A stretch of 6,319 bases of DNA from an uncultured Rhodobacterales bacterium (GTDB lineage Bacteria; Pseudomonadota; Alphaproteobacteria; Rhodobacterales; Rhodobacteraceae). The notes beneath the pieces were generated by a model that saw nothing but the letters and a program-made list of their open reading frames with translations, made no database searches and had not been told where the DNA came from. Positions 1 through 6,319 of the stretch are shown piece by piece; within the stretch, counting starts at the first letter, position 1; every line of letters starts with the position of its first letter. The translations under genes and the position numbers were made by a program. Where the stretch lies: the NCBI GenBank assembly GCA_937901055.1, contig CALCGO010000453.1, forward strand, positions 1 to 6,319, in the 5' to 3' direction.

Positions 1-839
1 CAGCGGCGATTACGCGCTTCACCAAATCATACTCATCCGTTCGGTTATTGGGATGGCCGTACTTATGGCCGTTATCGCTCCGATGGAAGGTGGCTGGGCC
101 GTGTTTCGCACCAAACGGGCCGGAATTCACATCTTTCGCGGGCTGCTCGTAGTCCTGACCAACATGACATTCTTCCTCGCCCTCGCCGTGATGCCCTTGG
201 CCGACGCCGTTGCGATCTTCTTCATCGGGCCACTGATCATCACGGTTTTCTCGGTTATATTCCTTGGCGAAACCGTTGGCCCCCGCCGTTGGATCGCTGT
301 GGGAATGGGCCTTGCGGGTGTGATTGTCATGGTGCGCCCGGGCAGCACCAGTTTCCAGTTTACCGCCCTACTTCCACTGATCGCCGCGGTTGGCTATGCA
401 GGGCTGCAAACCCCTAACGCGCAAAGTCGGTGGCACCGAGAAGGCCGGAACGCTGACCTTCTACATTCAGGTTTCTTTCATACTTGTCGGCTCGGTCATG
501 GGGCTAACGGTTGGCGACGGACGTTTCGCGGTTACGGGCGACCCGTCGCTAGATTTCCTGCTGCGCGAATGGGTCTGGCCATCGAATGGCGATTGGTGGT
601 TGCTGATAATGCTTGGCACATCCAGCACCTTCGCGGGGTATTTCATCAGTCAGGCCTACCGCATGTGCGAGGCAGGCCTCGCCGCGCCGTTTGAATACAG
701 CGCCATGGTGTTGGCGATTTTCTGGGGGTTTGTCGTGTTTGGCGAATGGCCCGACGCCGTCGCATGGGTTGGAATTTCACTAATTATCGGAGGCGGGTTA
801 TTCATGCTGTGGCGCGAGTCCGTAGCAAACCGCGCCTAA
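1..839 (+). pseudogene. DMT-superfamily (EamA domain) transporter, 5' end outside window, broken by a single-base frameshift
   Basis: This is an inner-membrane drug/metabolite transporter with two EamA repeats; the substrate is unknown. The reading frame is open from base 2, upstream of the first ATG at 53, and that stretch already reads as transporter (SGDYALHQIILIRSVIG), so the true start lies outside the window. About nine hydrophobic segments are visible, near bases 14-85, 134-195, 203-270, 290-335, 359-412, 453-510, 594-665, 681-745 and 757-813. Family-like stretches include PLADAVAIFFIGPL, FLGETVGPRRW and, in the second repeat, AAPFEYSAMVLAIFWGF. The frame changes at the CCCC run 411-414. 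The upstream frame ends ...YAGLQT and the other frame continues LTRKVGGTEKAG; dropping one C joins them into about 278 visible residues. Unshifted, translation would run to 694 with a non-membrane tail. It is either a recent pseudogene or a sequencing error. The stop TAA (837-839) overlaps the priA stop. Confidence 0.85.
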
Positions 840-3031
840 TAAAAACTCTGTGGATCAATATCGACGGTAATCCGCATGTTCGGCGGCACTTTAACCCCCG
901 CCAGCCACGCCCTGATCGCTTTTTGCATCTGCGCACCTTTCGGCGCTTTCACCAACAGGCGCACCCGATACCGCCCTCTGATCTTCGATACAGGCGCCGC
1001 GGCAGGCCCAAAAAGATGCGCATCAATCTGGTTGATAGCTTGCGAATTTCGCGCCAGATACCGCGCCAGATCAAACACCTGCGCCTCGCTCGGGCCAGAA
1101 ACCACAATCCCCGCCATCCGCCCATAAGGCGGCGCACCAGCGCGCTGGCGAGATTCAGCCTCGGCCTTCCAGAAACCTTCTTCATCGCCCGACAGAATTG
1201 CCTTAATCACAGGATGTTCCGGCTGGTGCGATTGTAACAATGCAGTACCCGGTTTTTCAGCCCGACCTGCACGACCCGCCACTTGCCGGATAAGTTGGAA
1301 GCTTTTCTCGGCAGCCCGAAGGTCACCACCTTGCAGGCCAAGATCCGAATCAATCACTCCCACCAGTGTTAGATGCGGAAAATTATGCCCCTTGGCGACA
1401 ATCTGCGTACCGATAATAATATCCGCCCCACCAGCCGCTATTTCATCAATCCGCTGCTTCAACGCCCGCGCAGTTTCCGCCAGATCTGACGACAAGATCG
1501 CCACCCGCGCATCTGGAAAAAGGTCCGTAGCCTCCTCCGCCAAGCGTTCCACCCCTGGCCCGATCGCGGCCAATTTGCCTTCGGCCTCACAGGATGGGCA
1601 CGTATCAGGAATAGGTTTCGAAGCGCCGCATTGATGACATACCAGCCGTTTCAGGAACCGATGTTCCACCATGCGTGCGTCACATTCCGAACACCCGATC
1701 TGTTCCCCACAAGCCCGACATAAGGTCAGCGGTGCAAATCCACGACGGTTCAAAAACAGCAAACTCTGCTCGCCTGCTTCCAACCGCACTTTCATCTCGC
1801 CCACCAATGTCGGCGACAACCAGCGGTTCACCTCCATTGCCTCGGAACGCATGTCGATGCTGTCCATATCCGGCAACTCCGCCGTACCGAAGCGTTCGTG
1901 TAAATCAATCCGCGCGTACTTGCCCGCCTCCGCATTCGCCCAACTTTCCAAGCTAGGCGTAGCGCTGGCCAAAATCACCGTCGCCGAACAAAGCGAAGCC
2001 CGTAGCACCGCCATATCCCGCGCGTGATACAGCACCCCTTCTTCCTGCTTATAAGACCCGTCGTGTTCCTCGTCCACGACGATCAAACCCAGATCGCGGA
2101 ACGGTAAAAATAACGAGGACCGCGCCCCAACAACCAGTTGCGCACCCCCCTCGGCCACCGCTTTCCAGCACCGACGACGTTCCGCCTGCGAGGCCCCCGA
2201 GTGCCATTCTGCCGGACGCTGTCCAAAGCGTTTTTCGACTCGATCCAGAAATTCCACGGTCAATGCAATTTCGGGTAACAAAACCAAAGCCTGTCGCCCG
2301 GTTTTTAACGCCTCGGCCACGGCCTCCAAATAAACTTCGGTTTTACCAGACCCCGTCACACCTTTCAGCAACGTCGTGCCATACATTTTGGAACGGACCG
2401 CCTCGCGAAGTTTCAAAGCCGCCGCCGCCTGATCCGCTGACAAAGTTTTCCCTGTGAAATTCGCATCCAGCGTAGGGTAAGCCAAATCCCGCGGCGCAAT
2501 TTCCTGAATGACGGCGCCTTGTTCAACCAAACCCTTGATCACACCAGATGAAACGCCAGCCATCGCCGACAGTTCCGATGCGGCAAAACCCGCTCCGCCG
2601 TGCTCGTCCAGTACGTCCAACACTCGCGACCGCGCAGCCGTCATTTTAGTCGGCTCAACCAAGCCTTTGCGCAATATTTTCCGCATATTTGGCGGCTGCG
2701 CCAAGCCCGGCGCCCGCGTCGCCAGTCGCAACATCAAAGATAGCGGTGTTAGCGTATATTCGGCAGCCTTAGTTAGAAACTCGACCATCTCGGCCCGCAT
2801 CGGCGGCACATCCAGCACGCGTCCGATAGCCCGCACTTTGGAAATATCAAAATCCCCGACGCCCGTGCCCCAAACCACGCCCAAAACACGGCGCGGTCCA
2901 AGCGGCACCATCACGAACGCGCCCGCAAACACACCACCTTCGGGGGCCTTATAATCAAGGAAACGGTCCAGTGGTTCGGCGGTCAAAACCGAAACAAGAT
3001 CGCCCTCTTTGTAGAACCCGCGCTCACGCAT
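836..3031 (-). CDS. priA: Primosomal protein N' (replication restart DNA helicase PriA)
   Basis: PriA is a 3'-5' superfamily 2 helicase that recognises abandoned or recombination-derived forks and starts primosome assembly so that DnaB can be reloaded. The protein has 731 residues, essentially the length of the E. coli protein, and is intact. In order it shows an N-terminal 3'-end-binding region (about 10-105, DRFLDYKAPEGG and PLGPRRVLGVVWG), a winged-helix-like part (about 130-180), Walker A GVTGSGKT (224-231), the Walker B box DEEH (320-323) and the SAT motif (356-358). A zinc-binding insert follows with eight cysteines at 438, 441, 447, 450, 465, 468, 478 and 481. Helicase motifs GTQIVAKGHNFP (from 541) and QVAGRAGR (583-590) come next, then the C-terminal domain. 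Start is ATG at 3031; only a weak GGA lies upstream as ribosome site. It is transcribed divergently from the transaldolase gene and ends in a 4-bp overlap with the transporter at 836-839. Identity is secure. Confidence 0.98.
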   Translation of the reverse strand: MRERGFYKEGDLVSVLTAEPLDRFLDYKAPEGGVFAGAFVMVPLGPRRVLGVVWGTGVGDFDISKVRAIGRVLDVPPMRAEMVEFLTKAAEYTLTPLSLMLRLATRAPGLAQPPNMRKILRKGLVEPTKMTAARSRVLDVLDEHGGAGFAASELSAMAGVSSGVIKGLVEQGAVIQEIAPRDLAYPTLDANFTGKTLSADQAAAALKLREAVRSKMYGTTLLKGVTGSGKTEVYLEAVAEALKTGRQALVLLPEIALTVEFLDRVEKRFGQRPAEWHSGASQAERRRCWKAVAEGGAQLVVGARSSLFLPFRDLGLIVVDEEHDGSYKQEEGVLYHARDMAVLRASLCSATVILASATPSLESWANAEAGKYARIDLHERFGTAELPDMDSIDMRSEAMEVNRWLSPTLVGEMKVRLEAGEQSLLFLNRRGFAPLTLCRACGEQIGCSECDARMVEHRFLKRLVCHQCGASKPIPDTCPSCEAEGKLAAIGPGVERLAEEATDLFPDARVAILSSDLAETARALKQRIDEIAAGGADIIIGTQIVAKGHNFPHLTLVGVIDSDLGLQGGDLRAAEKSFQLIRQVAGRAGRAEKPGTALLQSHQPEHPVIKAILSGDEEGFWKAEAESRQRAGAPPYGRMAGIVVSGPSEAQVFDLARYLARNSQAINQIDAHLFGPAAAPVSKIRGRYRVRLLVKAPKGAQMQKAIRAWLAGVKVPPNMRITVDIDPQSFY

Positions 3032-3131
3032 TAAAAATCCGTAGAATATGTGGTTTCATCGCCATGCGACATATTGTATGTTGCCCGCGAACGGATTGCG
3101 AGCGCGCTTTCCGGTAAACTGAAAGAACGAC
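3032..3131. promoter_or_regulatory. Divergent promoter region between priA and the transaldolase gene
   Basis: This 100-bp gap is the only substantial non-coding stretch in the window, and it must hold the promoters of both priA (minus) and the fsa-DUF484-xerC cluster (plus) unless these start inside neighbouring genes. No strong sigma-70-type pair is visible. On the minus strand, TACAAT (3078 to 3073) is a fair -10 element for priA, and TCGCAA (3101 to 3096) is a poor -35 at 17-bp spacing. On the plus strand, TTGCGA (3096-3101) and TAAACT (3115-3120) are too close together to be a normal pair. A weak purine-rich ribosome site, GAAAGAA (3121-3127), precedes the transaldolase ATG. That the region is regulatory follows from layout; the exact elements are guesses. 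Confidence 0.6.
3066..3084. repeat. 19-bp imperfect palindrome, candidate operator
   Basis: The arms GCGACATA (3066-3073) and TATGTTGC (3077-3084) are inverted repeats around a TTG centre, matching at seven of eight positions. The palindrome overlaps the best candidate -10 box for priA (3078 to 3073). It could be bound by a dimeric regulator acting on both divergent genes. No regulator family was recognised from the half-site, and chance cannot be excluded for one site. Confidence 0.4.
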
Positions 3132-3785
3132 ATGAAATTTTTTGTAGATACCGCTGAAATCTCGGAAATCGCCGAGCTTAAAGATTTGGGGCTGGTTGAC
3201 GGCGTCACCACAAACCCTTCCTTGATCATGAAATCTGGCCGCGACATTCTGGAGGTCACCAAAGAAATTTGCGATCTCGTTGATGGTCCTGTTTCCGCCG
3301 AAGTCGTTTCGCTTACTGCCGAAGACATGATCGCCGAGGGGCGCAAGCTGGCAAAGATCGCCGACAATATTTGCGTTAAAGTTCCGCTAACATGGGATGG
3401 CCTGAAAGCTTGTAAAGTACTGACGGACGAAGGTTTCAAAGTTAACGTGACACTTTGTTTCTCTGCCAATCAAGCCCTTCTGGCTGCCAAAGCCGGTGCA
3501 ACGTTCATCAGCCCGTTCGTTGGTCGCCTCGACGATATCAACATCGACGGCATGGACCTGATCGCTGAAATTCGCCAAATCTACGACAACTTCGCGTTTG
3601 AAACCGAAATCCTTGTGGCCTCTGTGCGCACAGTTAATCACGTCACCCAATCCGCCATCATCGGCGCTGACGTTGTGACCGTTCCACCTGCCGTGCTGAA
3701 GAAACTGGTTGAACACCCGTTGACCGCCAACGGCCTTGAAGGCTTCATGAAAGACTGGGCTAAAACCGGTCAAAATATCCTGTAA
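3132..3785 (+). CDS. fsa: Small transaldolase of the TalC/FSA family (often annotated fructose-6-phosphate aldolase)
   Basis: This is a cytosolic class I aldolase, 217 residues, the full length for the small single-domain transaldolase family. It has the TIM-barrel motifs in order: FVDTAEI with Asp6, GVTTNPSLI with Asn28, VKVP with the Schiff-base Lys83, VNVTLCFSANQA with Thr107, and SPFVGRLDD (127-135). By alignment from memory to E. coli FsaA (offset about two residues), the positions that separate the two activities are Glu57, Ser127, Phe129 and Arg132. These match true transaldolases (TalB Glu96, Ser176, Phe178, Arg181), not FsaA (Gln59, Ala129, Tyr131, Arg134). I therefore infer transfer of dihydroxyacetone between sugar phosphates in the non-oxidative pentose phosphate pathway; the symbol fsa follows common annotation only. 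The ATG at 3132 agrees with the family N-terminus. It is the first gene of a probable operon, 12 bp before the DUF484 gene. Confidence 0.95.
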   Translation: MKFFVDTAEISEIAELKDLGLVDGVTTNPSLIMKSGRDILEVTKEICDLVDGPVSAEVVSLTAEDMIAEGRKLAKIADNICVKVPLTWDGLKACKVLTDEGFKVNVTLCFSANQALLAAKAGATFISPFVGRLDDINIDGMDLIAEIRQIYDNFAFETEILVASVRTVNHVTQSAIIGADVVTVPPAVLKKLVEHPLTANGLEGFMKDWAKTGQNIL

Positions 3786-3797
3786 GAGAGCAAGCGC

Positions 3798-4517
3798 ATG
3801 ACTGACGAAGAAAATCTGGCGACGATCCTGACGAATGAAATTCTGAAGGATCCAGCAGTTGTGCTGGACAATCCCAAAGTCATGCGCGCCCTTTTGGATC
3901 TTACCGACAGCTCCAAAGGTGACAACGTCATGGACTTGCGTGCGATTTTCGCCGCACGCCTTGAAGAACGCATGAAACGGCTGGAAGATACCAATCGTAC
4001 CGTGATTGCGGCGGCCTACGAAAATCTTACAGGCACGAACCAAATGCACCGGGCGATCATTGCGTTGCTCGACGTAAGCACGTTGCCGCAATTTGTGCAG
4101 GTGCTAAATCACGATGTGGCGAACATCCTTGGTGTCGATGTTGTTCGCCTTTGCATTGAAGGCGACAAACCACACGGAAGCAAACAGGTCGATCCCGCTG
4201 ACCCGTACTCCAGCACGATCGTCATCCTGCCCTCTGACGGGGCCGCCAACTATATCACCGACCAACGCAACGGGCCGCCCCCAAAGCAGGTAACTTTGCG
4301 CCGCGCCAGTGAACTTCGAACGACCGTATTTGGTAACCTTGCCACCGACATTGCATCCGAAGCCGTGCTGCGACTGGACATCGGTGACCAAAACATTCAC
4401 GGGCTCATCGTCTTTGGCTCGCGTGATCCCAAGCGGTTCGCATCCGACCAAGGCACCGAGCTTTTGATTTTCCTTGCCCAAACGGTCGAGCGTATTTTGC
4501 GCCGCTGGGTGGCGTGA
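3798..4517 (+). CDS. DUF484 family protein (GAF-like)
   Basis: This is a 239-residue soluble protein of uncharacterised function. The N-terminal part (about 1-45) is helical, with ILKDPAVVLDNPKVMRALL corresponding to the conserved opening of DUF484 proteins. A charged, coiled-coil-like segment (about 46-75, AARLEERMKRLEDTNRT) follows. A GAF-like domain then runs from about 85 to the end and closes with the family signature RFASDQGTELLIFLAQTVERILRRW. No catalytic residues, signal peptide or membrane segment are seen. The start ATG is preceded by AAGAGAG (3784-3790) at normal spacing. It lies 12 bp after the transaldolase gene, and its TGA overlaps the xerC GTG by 4 bp, so it is probably co-transcribed and translationally coupled to xerC. 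DUF484 genes often sit directly before xerC in proteobacteria, which suggests a functional link that the sequence alone cannot define. Confidence 0.93.
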   Translation: MTDEENLATILTNEILKDPAVVLDNPKVMRALLDLTDSSKGDNVMDLRAIFAARLEERMKRLEDTNRTVIAAAYENLTGTNQMHRAIIALLDVSTLPQFVQVLNHDVANILGVDVVRLCIEGDKPHGSKQVDPADPYSSTIVILPSDGAANYITDQRNGPPPKQVTLRRASELRTTVFGNLATDIASEAVLRLDIGDQNIHGLIVFGSRDPKRFASDQGTELLIFLAQTVERILRRWVA

Positions 4518-5440
4518 CCGAAGGCTCCGATCAAGCGCTCCACCTGTTGGAGCAGTGGTTGGAAAAGATGCATGCCGTGCGCGGTGTTTCCGAAAAAACG
4601 GTGGAGGCATACCGCCGTGACGTGTCCGGTTTCCTTGGCTTCCTCGGCAACCATCTCGGCGGTCCTGCTGGCAAAAAAGCACTGGCCGCAATTACCATTT
4701 CCGATATGCGTGCGTGGATGGCATCTGAACGCAACCGCGGCCTCTCGGCACGCTCGCTGGCACGATCATTGTCGGCCGTAAAAAGCTTTTACCGCTGGCT
4801 GGGCGAAGAATTCGGGATCGAAGTCGCCTCCGTCACCGCCACCCGCGCACCCAAGCTAAAACAACGCCTGCCCCGCCCCGTGGACCCCGCCGCCGCCAAA
4901 GCCTTGATCGAGCGTGTGGAGCTTCAAAACCAAACCCCATGGATCGCCGCCCGCGACGTCGCCGTCGTAACATTACTATACGGGTGCGGCCTGCGGATAT
5001 CCGAGGCGCTATCCCTGACCCGCGCCGACCACCCGCTGCCTGACGTTTTGCGCATAACCGGTAAAGGTGACAAAACCCGTATCGTCCCTGTCCTGCCCGC
5101 CGCCCGCGAAGCTGTGGCCGATTACATCAAGCATTGCCCCTACAAACTGCCGCCCGACGCGCCGCTATTTCTGGGGCTGCGCGGCGGTGCACTAAACCCC
5201 CGACAAATCCAAAAAACGATGGAACAATCGCGCCTGCAACTTGGACTGCCCGCCACCGCGACGCCACACGCCCTGCGGCATTCCTTTGCAACCCACCTGT
5301 TGGAAGCCGGCGGCGATTTGCGTTCCATTCAGGAATTGCTAGGCCATGCCTCGTTGTCCACAACGCAAGCCTACACCGCCGTAAATCAAGCCCGCCTGAT
5401 GGACGTCTATGACAAAGCGCACCCGCGCGCGAAACGTTAA
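4514..5440 (+). CDS. xerC: Site-specific tyrosine recombinase XerC
   Basis: XerC acts with XerD at the chromosomal dif site to resolve chromosome dimers before division. The protein has 308 residues, close to the usual length. The N-terminal SAM-like core-binding domain (about 8-100) includes VSEKTVEAYRRDVSGFLGFL and LSARSLARSLSAVKSFYRWL. The catalytic domain (about 120-308) has all expected residues: Arg161 in GCGLRISEAL, Lys184 in TGKGDK, His252 and Arg255 in HALRHSFATHLL, His278 in LLGHASLSTTQAYT, and the nucleophile Tyr287. The start is GTG at 4514, inside GTGA shared with the DUF484 stop; no later start keeps the full N-terminal domain. XerC rather than XerD is inferred from the DUF484 neighbour and sequence style; both paralogues share the catalytic motifs. 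The 3' end overlaps the stop of the convergent transporter by 4 bp (TTAA, 5437-5440). Confidence 0.95.
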   Translation: MTEGSDQALHLLEQWLEKMHAVRGVSEKTVEAYRRDVSGFLGFLGNHLGGPAGKKALAAITISDMRAWMASERNRGLSARSLARSLSAVKSFYRWLGEEFGIEVASVTATRAPKLKQRLPRPVDPAAAKALIERVELQNQTPWIAARDVAVVTLLYGCGLRISEALSLTRADHPLPDVLRITGKGDKTRIVPVLPAAREAVADYIKHCPYKLPPDAPLFLGLRGGALNPRQIQKTMEQSRLQLGLPATATPHALRHSFATHLLEAGGDLRSIQELLGHASLSTTQAYTAVNQARLMDVYDKAHPRAKR

Positions 5441-6273
5441 AGCCGGATAATTACGATACCGGCGACGATAACCAACGCCGCGACAAACTTCCCGACGCTA
5501 GTTTTTTCCTTCAAAATTACCACGCCAATGATCACCGCAAACAGCACCGATGTTTCGCGCACAGCCGCCACCAAAGCAATCGGTGCAACCGTCATCGCCC
5601 AAACCGCAATCCAGTAAGTGGCCAGCGACAAGACCCCTGCGAACGCCCCGATGCCCCAAGCACGAGGCGACGCTTTGAACGGTGCAGTACCCCTACTCCA
5701 AAATGAATACATCGAGAAGAACATAGCGTCGAAAATGAACAACCAAGCGGTAAACATCGTAGCATCCATGGCCACCCGCGCGCCCAGACCATCGACAATT
5801 GAATACCCCGCCGTGAACACCGCAGAACCAAGTGCCATTGGCAACAAGCGCCGCGACTCACCGCTAGAAAACACGCCGCGCGCCATCATCATGACGCCAG
5901 CACCGATCAGCCCAATGCCAAAGTATTCCTTGGCTTCAATCGTGTCGGACAGCAGAAATATTCCGACAAGAACCACCATCATAGGCGCCGCACCGCGCGC
6001 AATTGGGTACACTCGGCTTAGATCACCATGTTGATAAGCCGCCGATAAAAACAGTTTATAAATCGTATGCAACAACCCCGATCCAAGCAGCCAAACCCAT
6101 ACAATCCCCTCGGGAAGTGGTACAAAAAACGCCATCACCACCGCCATCGCGCCTTGCGTGGTGGTTAGCAACAGCATCCCCAAAAACCGGTCATCACCGC
6201 TTCGGATTACCGCGTTCCATCCGGCATGTAAGACGGCCGCAAACAAAACCGCTAGAAAGACATGAAACTCCAT
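5437..6273 (-). CDS. DMT-superfamily (EamA domain) transporter
   Basis: This is a complete inner-membrane transporter of 278 residues with ten predicted membrane helices, near residues 2-22, 31-51, 57-77, 93-110, 114-132, 143-161, 172-191, 204-224, 228-250 and 258-277, in the two-repeat EamA pattern. Conserved-looking stretches are LHAGWNAVIRSG (15-26), DLSRVYPIARGAAP (84-97) and, mirrored in the second repeat, APIALVAAVRETSVLFAVIIG with VILKEK after it. The first two recall a DMT subfamily sometimes found with phosphonate-use genes, but nothing nearby supports that role, so the substrate is unknown. The start ATG at 6273 is preceded by a GGGGG ribosome site (6284 to 6280). The gene converges on xerC and shares its stop-codon bases. 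It is more likely an independent unit or part of an operon entering from the right than functionally linked to xerC. It is not closely similar to the transporter at the left edge. Confidence 0.92.
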   Translation of the reverse strand: MEFHVFLAVLFAAVLHAGWNAVIRSGDDRFLGMLLLTTTQGAMAVVMAFFVPLPEGIVWVWLLGSGLLHTIYKLFLSAAYQHGDLSRVYPIARGAAPMMVVLVGIFLLSDTIEAKEYFGIGLIGAGVMMMARGVFSSGESRRLLPMALGSAVFTAGYSIVDGLGARVAMDATMFTAWLFIFDAMFFSMYSFWSRGTAPFKASPRAWGIGAFAGVLSLATYWIAVWAMTVAPIALVAAVRETSVLFAVIIGVVILKEKTSVGKFVAALVIVAGIVIIRL

Positions 6274-6285
6274 CAGCAGCCCCCA

Positions 6286-6318
6286 TCAAAAGCGGCGCTC
6301 CCGCTCTTCGGTTGGGCC
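6286..6318 (-). CDS. Possible C-terminal end of an upstream minus-strand gene
   Basis: Read on the minus strand from 6318, ten codons give GPTEERERRF followed by TGA at 6288-6286, 12 bp before the transporter ATG. The charged, coding-like tail and the short spacing would fit the last codons of a gene in operon with the transporter. Ten codons are too few to identify a family or to rule out chance, so this is only a pointer to what lies beyond the window. Confidence 0.25.
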   Translation of the reverse strand, partial: GPTEERERRF

Positions 6319-6319
6319 G

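Noticed and set aside
405..420. Programmed +1 ribosomal frameshift at the CCC-T run in the transporter
   Set aside because: No stimulatory element or conserved need for two products is visible; DMT transporters are not known to use recoding, so indel or sequencing error is simpler.
746..1237. Plus-strand open frame running from the transporter end into priA, rich in Arg, His and Pro
   Set aside because: Most of it is antisense to conserved PriA C-terminal sequence; the Arg/Pro-rich makeup is typical of shadow frames.
3096..3120. TTGCGA and TAAACT as a plus-strand promoter for the transaldolase gene
   Set aside because: The spacing is only 13 bp, well short of the usual 16-18, and the match is weak.
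3387..4091. Long minus-strand open frame of 234 codons opposite the transaldolase and DUF484 genes
   Set aside because: It spans two well-supported genes on the other strand, has no recognisable domain, and its composition is that of an antisense shadow in GC-rich DNA.
4104..4691. Minus-strand open frame of 195 codons opposite the DUF484/xerC junction
   Set aside because: It is antisense to two conserved genes and shows no domain or ribosome site.
4514..5440. Phage or integron integrase, suggesting a mobile element
   Set aside because: The sequence and length fit chromosomal XerC, it sits in a coupled DUF484-xerC pair, and no attachment site, tRNA or phage gene lies nearby.
1..6273. The two DMT transporters as a flanking duplication or composite element around the core genes
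   Set aside because: They have different motifs and no obvious shared nucleotide stretches, so they look like distant family members, not copies.

Overview
The window reads as ordinary chromosomal DNA of an alphaproteobacterium, most likely a marine Rhodobacteraceae (Roseobacter-type) organism. This rests on moderately high GC by eye, weak Shine-Dalgarno sequences, and the order priA / divergent small transaldolase / DUF484 protein / xerC. I associate that order, and the style of the XerC and DUF484 sequences, with that family from general knowledge; no search was run. The window is almost fully coding. The only non-coding gap of note is about 100 bp between priA and the transaldolase gene. 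I see no rRNA, tRNA, CRISPR array, insertion sequence or prophage.

Layout. Positions 1-839 (+) hold most of a DMT/EamA-family transporter. Its N-terminus lies outside the window and its frame is broken by one extra C in a CCCC run at 411-414. It meets priA (836-3031, minus) tail to tail with a 4-bp overlap of stop codons. priA encodes a complete 731-residue primosomal helicase. A 100-bp divergent region (3032-3131) carries a 19-bp imperfect palindrome. It is followed by a tight plus-strand cluster: a small transaldolase (3132-3785), a DUF484 protein (3798-4517) and xerC (4514-5440, GTG start overlapping the previous stop). xerC meets a second, intact DMT/EamA transporter (5437-6273, minus), again with a 4-bp stop-stop overlap. 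The last bases (6286-6318) may be the 3' end of another minus-strand gene.

How the genes fit together. PriA (replication restart) and XerC (chromosome dimer resolution at dif) are both chromosome-maintenance functions. The DUF484-xerC pairing recurs in proteobacteria, including the region upstream of xerC in E. coli. The transaldolase is a carbon-metabolism enzyme that appears to share a transcript with DUF484 and xerC. The two transporters converge on this core from either side and their substrates cannot be read from sequence.

No new multi-gene system is visible. The points most worth checking are the transporter frameshift, the active-site residues that point to transaldolase rather than fructose-6-phosphate aldolase, the palindrome between the divergent genes, and the matching stop-codon overlaps with hairpins at both convergent junctions.
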